Origin: CAVUBL01 sp963739795
Lineage (GTDB): Bacteria; Acidobacteriota; Thermoanaerobaculia; Multivoradales; DATKCC01
Assembly: GCA_963739795.1 (NCBI GenBank)
Contig: CAVUBL010000011.1
Location: 496,001 to 560,000 of the forward strand
Length of the DNA: 64,000 bases
Reading direction: 5' to 3'
Shown piece by piece: positions 42,542 to 51,526 of this stretch; position 1 is the stretch's first letter, and every line of letters begins with the position of its first letter. Under the pieces are notes generated by a model, which was not told the origin of the DNA, did not search any database, and saw nothing but the letters and a program-made list of their open reading frames with translations. A program made the translations under genes and the position numbers.

Positions 42542-45000
42542 CGCAGCGTCTCGAGGGGGTCGACGCGGGCGGCCCGCCGGGCGGGGAGCCAGCTCGCGGT
42601 GAGGGCGAGGAGGGCCGCGCCCAGCCCGCCGGCGGCGAAGGTCACCGGGTCGAGGGGCGCCACGCCGTAGAGCAGGGCGGCCATCAGTCGGGTGAGGCCG
42701 AAGGCCGCCGCCAGCCCGATCGCCACGCCCAGCGCCGCCAGGATCAACCCGTGGCGGAGCACCAGGCGGCGGACGTCGCCGCGCTGCGCCCCGAGGGCCA
42801 TCCTCACTCCGATCTCCCGGCTGCGCTGGGCGACCACGTAGGAGGTCACGCCGTAGATTCCGACGCCGCCCAGCAGCAGCGCCGTCACCGCGGCGATGGC
42901 GAGCATCACCAGCGTGAAGGAGGTGCGCGCCATGGAGCGGGCGAGGATCTCGTCCACGGTGCGCACCTGGGCGATGGGCAGGCGCGGATCCACCGACCAG
43001 ACCGCCGATCGGGCTTCGTCGAGGAGACTGGCCGTGCCGGCGCGGGGCGAACGGAGCACGTACGCCATGGAGCGCGGCACGAAGAGGTCCTCGGTCCAGA
43101 AGTGGGCGATGGCCATGGGCCAGTAGACGACGGTGACCGGGTCCTGGTCGACGCCGTTGTCGCGCACGTCGCCCACCACCCCCACGATCTCGCGCCATGG
43201 CGAACCGGGGTTCACCCGGATGCGCTGGCCCACCGCCGCCGCCGGATCGCTCCAGAGCTCGCGGGCGAAGTTGGCGGTGATCACGGCCACATTGCGGCGA
43301 TCGTGGATGTCCGCCCACGAGATGTCGCGGCCGGCGAGCAGCGGGTTGCCCATGGTCTGGAAGTAGCCGGGCGCGATCCACTTGTAGCGGCGCAGCGGCG
43401 GGATCTGCCCCTCGGGCAGCGGGTGGTCCTCGACGAAGATCGGATCGTTCGAGTCAAACCCGTCCATGGTGACCGACGAGCTCATCCCCGCCGAGACCAC
43501 GCCGGGCAGATGGCGGAGCTTCTCCAGGATCCGCTCGTGCATCAGGGCCACCTCGGCCGGATTCTTCACCTCGGCCTCGGGGATGGGCGCCCGCAGGGTG
43601 AGCATGTGCTCGGGATCGGAGAACCCGGGGCGGACGTCGCGCAGGGCGAGGAAGCTCCGCACCATGAGGCCGGAGCCGACCATGAGCACCAGGGCGAGGG
43701 CGACCTGGGCCGCCACCAGGATGTCGCGGGCGCGCCGGCTCCGGGTTCCGCCGGTGCCCGAGCGGCTCTCCTCTTTCAGGGCCGCCACCATGTCCGATAG
43801 CTTCAGGCGGGCGACGGGAAGAAGGCCGAAGACGAGCGGCGCCCCCACGGAGACGGCGAGGGCGAAGACGAGAACCGTCGGATCGAGGGTGATCTCGTCG
43901 AGGCGGGGCAGGCCCCGGGGGTGGAGCGTCGTCAGAAGGCGCAGGGCGGCCGCGGCGAGGCCCACGCCGGCGACGCCTCCGGCCAGGCCCAGGACCAGGC
44001 TCTCGAGGAGGAGCTCGCCCGTCAGCCGCCGGCGGTCCGCCCCCAGCGCGGAGCGCACGGCGAGCTGCTGGTGCCGGGACTCGGCCCGTACGAGGAAGAG
44101 GTTGGCGACGTTGGCGCAGGCGACGAGGAGCACGATCCCCACGGTCCCGAAGAGCACCCAGAGGACCTTGCCCACGTTGCCCACCACGTCCTGCTTCAGG
44201 GGATGGACGTCCGGGCCCAGGCGGGCTTGCCGGATCATCTCCTTGGAATAGCCCGGGGGCATGGGGAAGCGGTCGAGGGCCATGGGGATCATCCGGCCCA
44301 CGTCGGCGTTGGCCTGCTGCACCGTCACGCCGTCGCGGAGTCGAGCGACGCCCTGGAAGCTGAAGTTGCCGAACAGGAGGTCCTTGGGGTCGAAGCGGAA
44401 GGGCAGATAGAGGTCCGGGTGGTAGTCCAGAAACCGGAGGCCCTTGGGCAGGACGCCGATGATGGTGTGCGGCGTGCCGTCGACGGTCAGGGCCTTGCCG
44501 ACGGCGGCCGGGTCGCCGCCGAAGTGGCGCTGCCAGTAGCCGTAGGCGAGGACCACCGTCTCGGGCGTGCCGGGGGAGTCGTCCTCGCGGGTGAACAGGT
44601 GCCCGAGGAGCGGCTTGACGCCCAGGAGCGGCAGGGTGCCGTCGGTCACCTGGATGATGGGCACCTCCTCGGGCTCGGCCTTGCCGGTCACGGTGGCCCG
44701 ACTGTTGTCCCACATGCCGGTGTCGGAGAAGGTCTGGCTCTCCTTCCGGTACGTCAGGTAGAGGGCGGGGCACTGGTTCACCCGGTCCCAGCCGAGCCCG
44801 GGCGCGGTGTGCCACACGCCCACCAGGCGCTCGGGGTGCTCGAAGGGGAGGGGCTTCAAGAGCACGCCGTGGACCACGCTGAAGACGGCGACGGTGGCGC
44901 CGATGCCGAGGGCCAGCGTGAGCACCGAAGTGAGGGTGAAGGCGGGCGATCGTCCGAGGCTCCGGAGGACGTAACGGAGCTGCTTGGGGAGGAGATCCAT
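42538..45000 (-). CDS. ADOP/MacB-like ABC transporter permease
   Basis: 820 aa. MDLLPKQLRYVLRSLGRSPA is a typical acidobacterial-type permease start, then TM1 (about 20-45), a periplasmic MacB_PCD domain (about 50-245), a FtsX-like block of three helices (about 275-410), a second periplasmic domain and a final FtsX block ending WLPARRAARVDPLETLR. This is the duplicated FtsX architecture. The stop codon is contributed by the MITE. No ATPase partner is adjacent, so it probably pairs with one elsewhere. Confidence 0.85.
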   Translation of the reverse strand: MDLLPKQLRYVLRSLGRSPAFTLTSVLTLALGIGATVAVFSVVHGVLLKPLPFEHPERLVGVWHTAPGLGWDRVNQCPALYLTYRKESQTFSDTGMWDNSRATVTGKAEPEEVPIIQVTDGTLPLLGVKPLLGHLFTREDDSPGTPETVVLAYGYWQRHFGGDPAAVGKALTVDGTPHTIIGVLPKGLRFLDYHPDLYLPFRFDPKDLLFGNFSFQGVARLRDGVTVQQANADVGRMIPMALDRFPMPPGYSKEMIRQARLGPDVHPLKQDVVGNVGKVLWVLFGTVGIVLLVACANVANLFLVRAESRHQQLAVRSALGADRRRLTGELLLESLVLGLAGGVAGVGLAAAALRLLTTLHPRGLPRLDEITLDPTVLVFALAVSVGAPLVFGLLPVARLKLSDMVAALKEESRSGTGGTRSRRARDILVAAQVALALVLMVGSGLMVRSFLALRDVRPGFSDPEHMLTLRAPIPEAEVKNPAEVALMHERILEKLRHLPGVVSAGMSSSVTMDGFDSNDPIFVEDHPLPEGQIPPLRRYKWIAPGYFQTMGNPLLAGRDISWADIHDRRNVAVITANFARELWSDPAAAVGQRIRVNPGSPWREIVGVVGDVRDNGVDQDPVTVVYWPMAIAHFWTEDLFVPRSMAYVLRSPRAGTASLLDEARSAVWSVDPRLPIAQVRTVDEILARSMARTSFTLVMLAIAAVTALLLGGVGIYGVTSYVVAQRSREIGVRMALGAQRGDVRRLVLRHGLILAALGVAIGLAAAFGLTRLMAALLYGVAPLDPVTFAAGGLGAALLALTASWLPARRAARVDPLETLR

Positions 45001-45100
45001 GGCGCGTCCCTTGGTCGTCGATCGAGAGCCCGGCCCGAGCGGCCGGTCCTCCAGCCTTACGACGCATCGAGACGGGAAGTTTCAGGCGGGGTGCGCCGAT

Positions 45101-46849
45101 CTAGATCCGCGCCTGGACGGTGTACAGCTTGTGGTAGCGGCCGCCGGCCTCCATCAGCTCGTCGTGGCGGCCTCGCTCGACGACCTGCCCGTTCTCGATG
45201 ACCAGGATCAGGTCCGCCCGCCGGATGGTGGAGAGTCGGTGGGCGATGACGAAGGTCGTGCGCTCGCGCAGCAGGCCCTGGAGGCTCTGCTGGATGAACG
45301 CCTCGCTCTCGGTGTCGAGGCTCGAGGTCGCCTCGTCGAGGATCAGGATGCGCGGCTCGGCGAGGATCGCCCGGGCGATGGTCACCCGCTGGCGCTGGCC
45401 GCCCGAGAGCTTGATGCCGCGCTCGCCGATCACCGTCTCGAGCCGCAAGGGGAAGCGGTCCGTGAACTCGGTGACGAAGGCTCGCCGCGCCGCTTCCTCC
45501 ACCTCCTCGGGCGTCGCGTCGGCGCGGGCGAAGAGGAGGTTCTCCCGGATCGTGCCGTCGAACAGGAAGTCGTCCTGGAGGACCAGGCCGAGCTGGCTGC
45601 GATAGCTGGCGAGCTGCACCTCCGCCAGGTCCACGCCGTCGACCCGCACCTGCCCCTCGTCCGGGGTGAGGAACGAGGCGGCCAGGGCGGCGAGGGTCGA
45701 CTTGCCGGAGCCCGAGCTGCCCACCAGGGCGATCACCGTGCCGGGAGGCGCCTCGAACTCGATGTGGCGGAGCACCGGTTTGTTCGGCTCGTAGGCGAAG
45801 GAGACGTCCTCGAAGCGCACGTGCCCCCGGACCGCGGGCATGACCACCGTGCGTCGCGGGTCGTCGTCCTCGCCCGGCTTGCCGAGCAGCTCGGCGGTCC
45901 GGTCGAGCCCGGCGAAGGCCTCGGTCATCTGCGTCCCGATGCTGGCGAGCTGCAGGATGGGGGCGACCAGGAAGCCCAGAAACAGGGTGAAGGAGAACAG
46001 CTCGCCCACCGTGAGCCGGTTCTGGAGGATCAGGTGGCCGCCGTAGCCCATGATCATGACGCCCGCGAGCCCCATGAAGAAGGTCCCGAGGCTGGTCACC
46101 GCCGCCGACGTGGTGAGGGTGGTGCGGACGTTGTCGAAGAGTCGGAGCACGCCGGCCTCGAAGATCTCCCCTTCCTTCTCGATGGCGTGGAAGCCCTTGA
46201 TGATCCGGATACCGCCCAGCGCCTCGGTCAGGCGGCCGGTGACGTCGGCGCGGATCTTCCCGCGCTCGCGAAAAGCGGGGCGCAGCGTCTGGAAGGCGCG
46301 GGTGGAGACCAGGCCGAAGAGCGCCAGCGGGACGATGGTCAGCACCGTCAGGACCGGCTGGAGGTGGATCAGGAAGCCGAGGGCCACCACCGCGGTCAGG
46401 AGTCCGCCCACGAGCTGCACGAGGCCGGTGCCCACGAGATTCCGCACCCCCTCGACGTCGTTCATGATGCGCGAGACGAGCTCGCCCGACTTGATGTTCT
46501 CGAAGGTCCGCACCGGCAGCCGCAGGACGTGGCGCTGGACCTGGGAGCGGAGCTTCGCGATGAGGAGCTGGGCCTCCACCGAGAGGAGGCGGGTGAGCAG
46601 GAACGAGGTGCCCGCCTGCAGGGTCACGGCCACCGCCACGCCGCCCAGGAGCGGCCAGAGAAGGCCCGTCTTGCCGCCGCGCAGCACGCCGTCGATCAGG
46701 TACTTGGTCGACGCGGGCAGCACCAGTCCGGCCAGGCGGTTGACCAGGATCAGCAGGAGCCCCAGGAAGACGAGCTTGCGGCGCGGCCAGATGATCTCGC
46801 GGAAGGCGCGGCGCAGGCTGGTGACGGTGGGCTTGGGCTTGTCGGCCAT
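45101..46849 (-). CDS. MsbA-like ABC exporter (TMD-NBD fusion)
   Basis: 582 aa from the ATG at 46849. Membrane domain with six helices (residues ~20-310), then a nucleotide-binding domain: Walker A VGSSGSGKST, Q-loop LGLVLQDDFLF, signature LSGGQRQRV, Walker B ILILDEATSSLD and switch IAHRLS. Half-size exporter working as a homodimer. Substrate (lipid or drug) cannot be told. One minus-strand neighbour is the ADOP permease, about 100 bases downstream. Confidence 0.88.
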   Translation of the reverse strand: MADKPKPTVTSLRRAFREIIWPRRKLVFLGLLLILVNRLAGLVLPASTKYLIDGVLRGGKTGLLWPLLGGVAVAVTLQAGTSFLLTRLLSVEAQLLIAKLRSQVQRHVLRLPVRTFENIKSGELVSRIMNDVEGVRNLVGTGLVQLVGGLLTAVVALGFLIHLQPVLTVLTIVPLALFGLVSTRAFQTLRPAFRERGKIRADVTGRLTEALGGIRIIKGFHAIEKEGEIFEAGVLRLFDNVRTTLTTSAAVTSLGTFFMGLAGVMIMGYGGHLILQNRLTVGELFSFTLFLGFLVAPILQLASIGTQMTEAFAGLDRTAELLGKPGEDDDPRRTVVMPAVRGHVRFEDVSFAYEPNKPVLRHIEFEAPPGTVIALVGSSGSGKSTLAALAASFLTPDEGQVRVDGVDLAEVQLASYRSQLGLVLQDDFLFDGTIRENLLFARADATPEEVEEAARRAFVTEFTDRFPLRLETVIGERGIKLSGGQRQRVTIARAILAEPRILILDEATSSLDTESEAFIQQSLQGLLRERTTFVIAHRLSTIRRADLILVIENGQVVERGRHDELMEAGGRYHKLYTVQARI

Positions 46850-46998
46850 GGGGCTCGGGCTCCGGTCGGGTGCGGCGGAGGCAGGCAAGACTAGCAGCCC
46901 GTGATGGACCTCTGCACCCCCGGCGGTCTGGTCCGGTCCGATGCGGGGCCGAGGCCTCGATCCCCCGCCGGGACGGGTCGATCAGGCTAGACTCGGCC

Positions 46999-47958
46999 AT
47001 GGCCCGCCCATTCAAGAGCCTTTCGGAGAGGGAGATCCTTGCCCTGGCGATCACCGCCGAGGAGGAGGATTCCCGGATCTACGACGATTTCGCCGCCGGC
47101 CTGCGCGACCGCTACCCGGCCACCGCCGAGGTCTTCACCCGGATGCGCGACGAGGAGGTGGTGCATCGCCGACGGCTGACCGAGCTCTACCGCGAGCGAT
47201 TCGGTGACCACATCCCGCTGATGCGGCGCGAGGACGTGAAGGGGTTCGTGCGCCTCAAGCCGCCCTGGATGGTCTGGCCCCGCGGCCTCGACGCCGTGCG
47301 TCACCAAGTCGAGGTGATGGAGCTCGAGGCCAAGCGCTTCTACCGGCGTTCCGCCGCCCAGGCCACCGACGCCGGCGTGCGCCAGCTCCTCGACGACCTG
47401 GCCGACGAAGAGAGCCGGCACGAGTCCCTGGCCGGCGAGCTCCTCGAGAAGAATCTCACCGCCGCCGCCCGCGAGGAGGAAGAGCGCACGCGCCGGCGCC
47501 TCTTCGTGCTCCAAGTGGTGCAGCCCGGACTCGCCGGCCTCATGGACGGCTCGGTCTCGACCTTGGCACCCCTCTTCGCCGCCGCCTTCGCCACCCACGA
47601 TAGCCACGACGCCTTGCTGGTGGGCCTGGCCGCCTCGGTGGGCGCCGGCATCAGCATGGGCTTCGCCGAGGCCCTGTCCGACGACGGCGCGCTGACCGGC
47701 CGCGGGCACCCCTGGATCCGGGGCGTGGTGTGCGGCCTGATGACCACCCTGGGTGGCCTGGGCCACACCCTGCCCTTCCTGCTCTCGGATTTCCGCGCCG
47801 CCATGGTCGTCGCGGTGGTGGTGGTGGCGATCGAGCTGATGGCGATCTCCTACATCCGCCACCGCTACATGGACACCCCGTTCCTCTCGGCGGCCTTCCA
47901 GGTGGTGGTGGGAGGGGTCCTCGTCTTCCTCACCGGCATCTTCATCGGCAGCTCGTGA
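46999..47958 (+). CDS. Er-VIT1 iron exporter (MbfA-like)
   Basis: 319 aa from the ATG at 46999. Residues 8-150 are a ferritin-like erythrin domain with paired carboxylate motifs (ITAEEEDSRIYDDF, MRDEEVVHRRRL, DLADEESRHESL). Residues ~165-319 are a VIT1/CCC1 membrane domain with five helices (LAGLMDGSVSTLAPLFAA, GISMGFAEALSDDGALTGRG). Family knowledge: membrane-bound ferritin MbfA exports iron and protects against iron and peroxide stress. Full-length, stands alone. Confidence 0.85.
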   Translation: MARPFKSLSEREILALAITAEEEDSRIYDDFAAGLRDRYPATAEVFTRMRDEEVVHRRRLTELYRERFGDHIPLMRREDVKGFVRLKPPWMVWPRGLDAVRHQVEVMELEAKRFYRRSAAQATDAGVRQLLDDLADEESRHESLAGELLEKNLTAAAREEEERTRRRLFVLQVVQPGLAGLMDGSVSTLAPLFAAAFATHDSHDALLVGLAASVGAGISMGFAEALSDDGALTGRGHPWIRGVVCGLMTTLGGLGHTLPFLLSDFRAAMVVAVVVVAIELMAISYIRHRYMDTPFLSAAFQVVVGGVLVFLTGIFIGSS

Positions 47959-47977
47959 CCGGGCGGCGGGAGGGGCG

Positions 47978-48382
47978 CTACCAAAGTCGCTGGACGTTGT
48001 AGGCGTCGAAGGCCGCGTCGCGACTCAGAATCGGGAGGTCTTCAAACTGGGCCTGGGCCACGAGGAGGCGGTCGAAAGGATCCCGGTGGTGCCAGGGGAG
48101 GGTCTCGACCCGCACGGCATGCTCCACGCGAACGTCGAGGAGCCTCGTCCGGGTGGCGGCGAGCTGCTGCTCCAGAAAGGCTGGAAGCACCGCCGGGAGA
48201 TCCAGCTTGCCCAAGCTCCGTTTGATCGCCATCTCCCAGACGCTCGCCACGCTCAGGAAGAGGTCGGTCTCCGCGGCCTGGATCCGGTCGCGCGCCTTCG
48301 AGCCCAGGCGCGTCGGCTCGCCGCACATCCAGAGAAAGGTGTGCGTGTCGAGGAGGTATAGCTCTTTACCGGTACTCATCAA
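47978..48382 (-). CDS. PIN-domain toxin of a Phd-type module
   Basis: 134 aa. LYLLDTHTFLWM carries the first catalytic Asp; SVASVWEMAIK the Glu; WHHRDPFDRLLVAQA and LSRDAAFDAY the later Asp residues. This is the PIN subgroup usually paired with Phd/YefM antitoxins. The start overlaps the end of the antitoxin gene by 17 bases. Expected ribonuclease toxin. Confidence 0.85.
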   Translation of the reverse strand: MMSTGKELYLLDTHTFLWMCGEPTRLGSKARDRIQAAETDLFLSVASVWEMAIKRSLGKLDLPAVLPAFLEQQLAATRTRLLDVRVEHAVRVETLPWHHRDPFDRLLVAQAQFEDLPILSRDAAFDAYNVQRLW

Positions 48383-48590
48383 AGTCCGGAAGGGGCTCGT
48401 CGAAGTCTTCGGATATCCACACCCGACCGGTCGCAGTTCCCAGGCGCCGCGGGGGCCGAGCCTCGTCGACCGGGACCAGCTTGACCATCGGCTTGTTCGC
48501 CCGCGCGATGATCACCTCGCCGCCCTGGATGGCTTCGTCCACCAGTCGCGAGAGGTGGGTCTTGGCTTGGTGGATGTTGACCACACTCAT
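48366..48590 (-). CDS. Phd/YefM-type antitoxin
   Basis: 74 aa from the ATG at 48590. MSVVNIHQAKTHLSRLVDEA and GEVIIARANKPMVKLVPVD are the classic Phd DNA-binding fold; FDEPLPDFDEYR is the acidic toxin-binding tail. Upstream GACTTAGTCAAGGTC-type dyad sequence near 48600-48630 may be the operator. Third PIN-type module of the window. Confidence 0.82.
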   Translation of the reverse strand: MSVVNIHQAKTHLSRLVDEAIQGGEVIIARANKPMVKLVPVDEARPPRRLGTATGRVWISEDFDEPLPDFDEYR

Positions 48591-48646
48591 GCCGTGGAGT
48601 ATGACTTGGTCATGTGACTTAGTCAAGGTCGACTGGCGAGGGAGCG

Positions 48647-49157
48647 TCACTCCTCCGGCGGGTGCTCCTCGAGGTACTTCTCCACGCCGGGAAAGGCCAG
48701 GGCGCCCTTCTCCGTGTACCAGGTCATGACCTCGACCTTCAGGCGGCCGGCCCGGACCGCGGGATCGGCCTCGGCCAGGCGCCGGGCCTCCTCGACGCCG
48801 CCGACGCGGTAGAGGGCGAGGCCGCGCTTGCCCAGGTCGTCCTGGTCGTCGAACGGCCCGGCAACCACAAGGTGGCCCTCCCGGGCCATTCGGCGAAGGT
48901 GGGCGAGGTGGGCGGCCTGGATCTCCTGAAGCTTCGCCTCGGGGTACTCGGTGGGCTTGGCCGGACGCTCCAGGAGCACGAGCTGGTAGGTGTCGAACTC
49001 CGTGGGGGCGGCCGGCTCGGCCTCGCTGGGTCGGCCGGGTCGCCTGGGAAGGGGCCTCCCCGGAGGCCGGGGCGGGCGGCTCCTGGCCCCGGGAGAGCCC
49101 GGCCGCGGCCAGGAAGGTGGCGAGGGCGATCAGGGCGGCGCGAAGCGTCGGGCGCAT
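48647..49157 (-). pseudogene. Secreted YciI-like protein, frameshifted
   Basis: From the ATG at 49157 a signal peptide (MRPTLRAALIALATFLAA...) and linker EPPAPASGEAPSQATRP are read in one frame. Sequence then shifts by one base (about 49020-49060) into AEPAAPTEFDTYQLVLLERP, HLAHLRRMAREGHLVVAGPF and EVMTWYTEKGALAFP, a complete YciI-like domain. A single-base indel explains the split; it may be a real mutation or a sequencing error. A shorter YciI-only product from a downstream start is possible. Confidence 0.6.
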
Positions 49158-49375
49158 GGCGGGTTCCTTTCCGGCTGGGCGTTCGATGGAGTGCCGATGG
49201 AGGCCGGAGGATACCGCTTTCGCAACCGATCGAACCCGGAGGGTCCGACGATGCGAGCCCTCCCGCTTCCCGGCGATCCGCCTCTCCATCCTGGACGCTC
49301 CGGACCCCGCGGAGCCCATCGCCGCCCGGGAGGTGTCGGAAGCGCCTTGCGACCCCGGCAGGGAAACGGCCTGGA

Positions 49376-49570
49376 TCAGGTAGAGCGCCTCCGGTAGTAG
49401 AAGTACGCCAGCGCCCCTACCCAGTTCAACAAGACCAGCAGAAGGATCCAGGTGACACGGCTGCGCTCCGGGCAGTTCCGCGCGCAGTCGACCAGGGCGA
49501 CCAGCCAAAGGGCCAGGCCCGCCAGGACGAGCGCGAGAAGCGCGACCTCCTGGATACTCAGTCCCCACAT
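49376..49570 (-). CDS. Small PLDc_N-type membrane protein
   Basis: 64 aa from the ATG at 49570 (an ATG at 49588 is an alternative). Two hydrophobic helices (about 7-28 and 40-58) with the pattern VDCARNCPERSRVTWILLLV then NWVGALAYFYYRRR, matching the two-helix PLDc_N domain that occurs alone in many bacteria. Function unknown. It follows the redoxin gene closely. Confidence 0.7.
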   Translation of the reverse strand: MWGLSIQEVALLALVLAGLALWLVALVDCARNCPERSRVTWILLLVLLNWVGALAYFYYRRRST

Positions 49571-49577
49571 GGCCAGG

Positions 49578-50258
49578 TCAGGTCCCACACGAGCGGCCGA
49601 GGGCGGCTGCGAGATAGCGCCGGAAGGGCGGTGCGGACCAGTCGGCCGGTCCGGTTTGACTCAAGATGACCTCGCCTCGGCAGCCGAGGATTGAAGTCTC
49701 CGGACGGGTCCGAGACCAGATTCCGGCCGGGACCCCGTCATGCGCCAGTGCCACCGGCAGCCCTCGTAGGTCGGGGCGCCGCGCCAGGAATCGCTCGACT
49801 GCCTTTGGAGTCTCGTCGGTGACGAGCAGGAATCGGAGATGAAGCTTCCTCGCCTCCGGGCTGGCCGCCAGATTCTTGATGGCGGGCAGCTCCGCGACGC
49901 AGGGGCTGCACCACGTCGCCCACAAATTGATGAACAGCGGGTGTCCGGCAAGCTGGCTACCTTCGATCGTTCCATCCTCGAGCGTTTCCAGCCGCCATTG
50001 GGACAGGTCGACGACCAGCGGACTGGGTCCGAGTGCTTTGGTGCCGGTACCGCCGGGTGGGATCACGGGAGCATCGAGCAAAGGCCGTGTCTGCGCTTCG
50101 AACGCCGCCCACTGTTGGTCGAGATGGCGCTCGACTTGGTGCTTCGCTCGGACGATCCACAGCACCGTGAGCGAGAGGACGAGGAAGACGACAACCATGC
50201 AACCGGTGCCGAAGCCGATCCAGAAGTGACGGTCCCTCAATAGTAGGGATAGCTGCAT
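49578..50258 (-). CDS. Membrane-anchored thioredoxin-like (TlpA/redoxin) protein
   Basis: 226 aa from the ATG at 50258, which lies inside the end of the Cys-rich gene (22-base overlap); an ATG at 50306 would add 16 residues. N-terminal membrane anchor (about 12-36), then a TlpA-like domain with FINLWATWCSPCVAELPAIK; C117-S-P-C120 is the redox pair. GIWSRTRPETSILGCRGEVI is the usual cis-Pro region end. Periplasmic thiol-disulfide exchange is expected. Translational coupling to a protein with 14 clustered Cys suggests that protein as substrate. Confidence 0.75.
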   Translation of the reverse strand: MQLSLLLRDRHFWIGFGTGCMVVVFLVLSLTVLWIVRAKHQVERHLDQQWAAFEAQTRPLLDAPVIPPGGTGTKALGPSPLVVDLSQWRLETLEDGTIEGSQLAGHPLFINLWATWCSPCVAELPAIKNLAASPEARKLHLRFLLVTDETPKAVERFLARRPDLRGLPVALAHDGVPAGIWSRTRPETSILGCRGEVILSQTGPADWSAPPFRRYLAAALGRSCGT

Positions 50259-50992
50259 TCGATGCCCGTAACGCCACAAAAGCAGATGTAGTCGCCGATC
50301 CCGCAAGCCTTGTCACACGAGAGGAATTGGCAGCAGCCCCAACAGATGCCGTTCGTACAACAGTCGGAAGCGTCCTGCCATGCCTCCGCGCAACATCCGG
50401 AGGCTGCGCCTCCCGTTCCGAATCCTCTGCAATGGGAGCCATTACAATCGATCAGGAGTGAAGAGATAGCAGTACGCGGCATCAGAGGCGTTGCCGCACA
50501 GCCAGGGTTGCTTCTCGTCAGCTCCGCCCTCCTTCCAGTACCCAACGTGGCATCCAATGCCAGAGCACCGAGGCCGATCTCGCGGGAGTAGCGCCGTGCA
50601 ATAGCATCGATGCGCGGGTCTCCTTCCCACGATCCTTTCTGAAAATCGTACCTGGACTCCAAGGTTTTCGCCGAGTTGGGGCCCTGTACCTTGAGGGTTC
50701 CGTGGACTTGGTCCCAGACAAGAGACAGCACCTGAGCAGAATCCCCCGGGGTGGAGATCTCGACCTGGAGGGCGGCGGGATCGCTGGTGTCCACTTCCAC
50801 AACAGCCATCAAGTCTCCGTGAGGACCACTGAACTCAACGTGGTTGTGGGGCCCCTCGGACTCGCTCCAGTAGCCTGCCACTCCCAGAGCTGCCATCTCT
50901 TTGGTCGCCTCATGGTATTCGGCGGCGACTACGAGCGAAGCGTCGCCCAAGGCTGCCAGGATAACTAGAACCGCCAGGACCGCCTTCCTCAT
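50237..50992 (-). CDS. Secreted precursor with 14-Cys C-terminal tail
   Basis: 251 aa from the ATG at 50992. Signal peptide about 1-24 (VVAAEYHE). Residues 25-180 form a beta-rich domain (MAALGVAGYWSESEGPHNHV, DLMAVVEVDTSD) without recognised family. The last ~70 residues hold 14 Cys, including four CC pairs (SGCCAEAW, SDCCTNGICWGCCQF) and CGIGDYICFCGVTGIEC. The tail resembles the broken peptide at 34497-34847. A near-consensus promoter lies at 51032-51060. Overlap with the redoxin gene implies joint expression. Maturation of the tail by oxidation and cleavage is an inference. Confidence 0.7.
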   Translation of the reverse strand: MRKAVLAVLVILAALGDASLVVAAEYHEATKEMAALGVAGYWSESEGPHNHVEFSGPHGDLMAVVEVDTSDPAALQVEISTPGDSAQVLSLVWDQVHGTLKVQGPNSAKTLESRYDFQKGSWEGDPRIDAIARRYSREIGLGALALDATLGTGRRAELTRSNPGCAATPLMPRTAISSLLIDCNGSHCRGFGTGGAASGCCAEAWQDASDCCTNGICWGCCQFLSCDKACGIGDYICFCGVTGIECSYPYY

Positions 50993-51031
50993 TTCGATAC
51001 CTCCTCTCAAGGCTTACGTATTCTCTTATTT

Positions 51032-51060
51032 TTCTAGCAGCTCTACTGCGCGCTGTCAAC
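51032..51060 (-). promoter_or_regulatory. Promoter of the Cys-rich/redoxin operon
   Basis: On the minus strand TTGACA (51060-51055) and TAGAAA (51037-51032) are 17 bases apart, a strong sigma70-type match within a short AT-rich patch, 40 bases before the start codon. The GAGAGGAGGTATC ribosome binding site follows at about 51010-50998. Confidence 0.65.
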
Positions 51061-51526
51061 ATCTGTCGGCTGCAATTTCTGGATTTCGGTCGGATGATTG
51101 GCGAGAGGGCCCCCGCGCGACTCTCGCCTTAGAAGATCCCCGTGCAGGGCGTTCTACAACACACCCCGGCGAAGGGGCGTCGGGCTGCTCGTCACCCCCT
51201 TCCACCGGGCTTCTTCCCCAGCAGCCCGCCGCCTGCCCCGGAGGCATTCGAGGAACTCGACGCGGCGCCCGCCCGCAGGGAGGCGCATCTCCCGCGCCTC
51301 GTAGCGGCTCGGATAGCGGCGGGAGCCCGCGACATGTGGAACGCGCCCAAGGAGATCTCGGCTCCCGCACCCTTCCCGTCCGGCCACTTCTCGCATCAAA
51401 AAGAGAACGCGCGATCCGGCGGCGAGTGCCGCCGCTCCGAAGACTTCCCGGCACAAAACATTAATGGAAGCACTGCAATGCTGGGGAACTTGCCGCTACC
51501 CCCCCCGGGCGGGCAGCCGGAGGAGC
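51061..51526. other. Gene-poor stretch between divergent transcripts
   Basis: Open frames cross this region on both strands but none shows family motifs, a signal peptide or a ribosome binding site that I can support. No inverted repeat stands out. It may hold degraded coding DNA. Confidence 0.4.
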
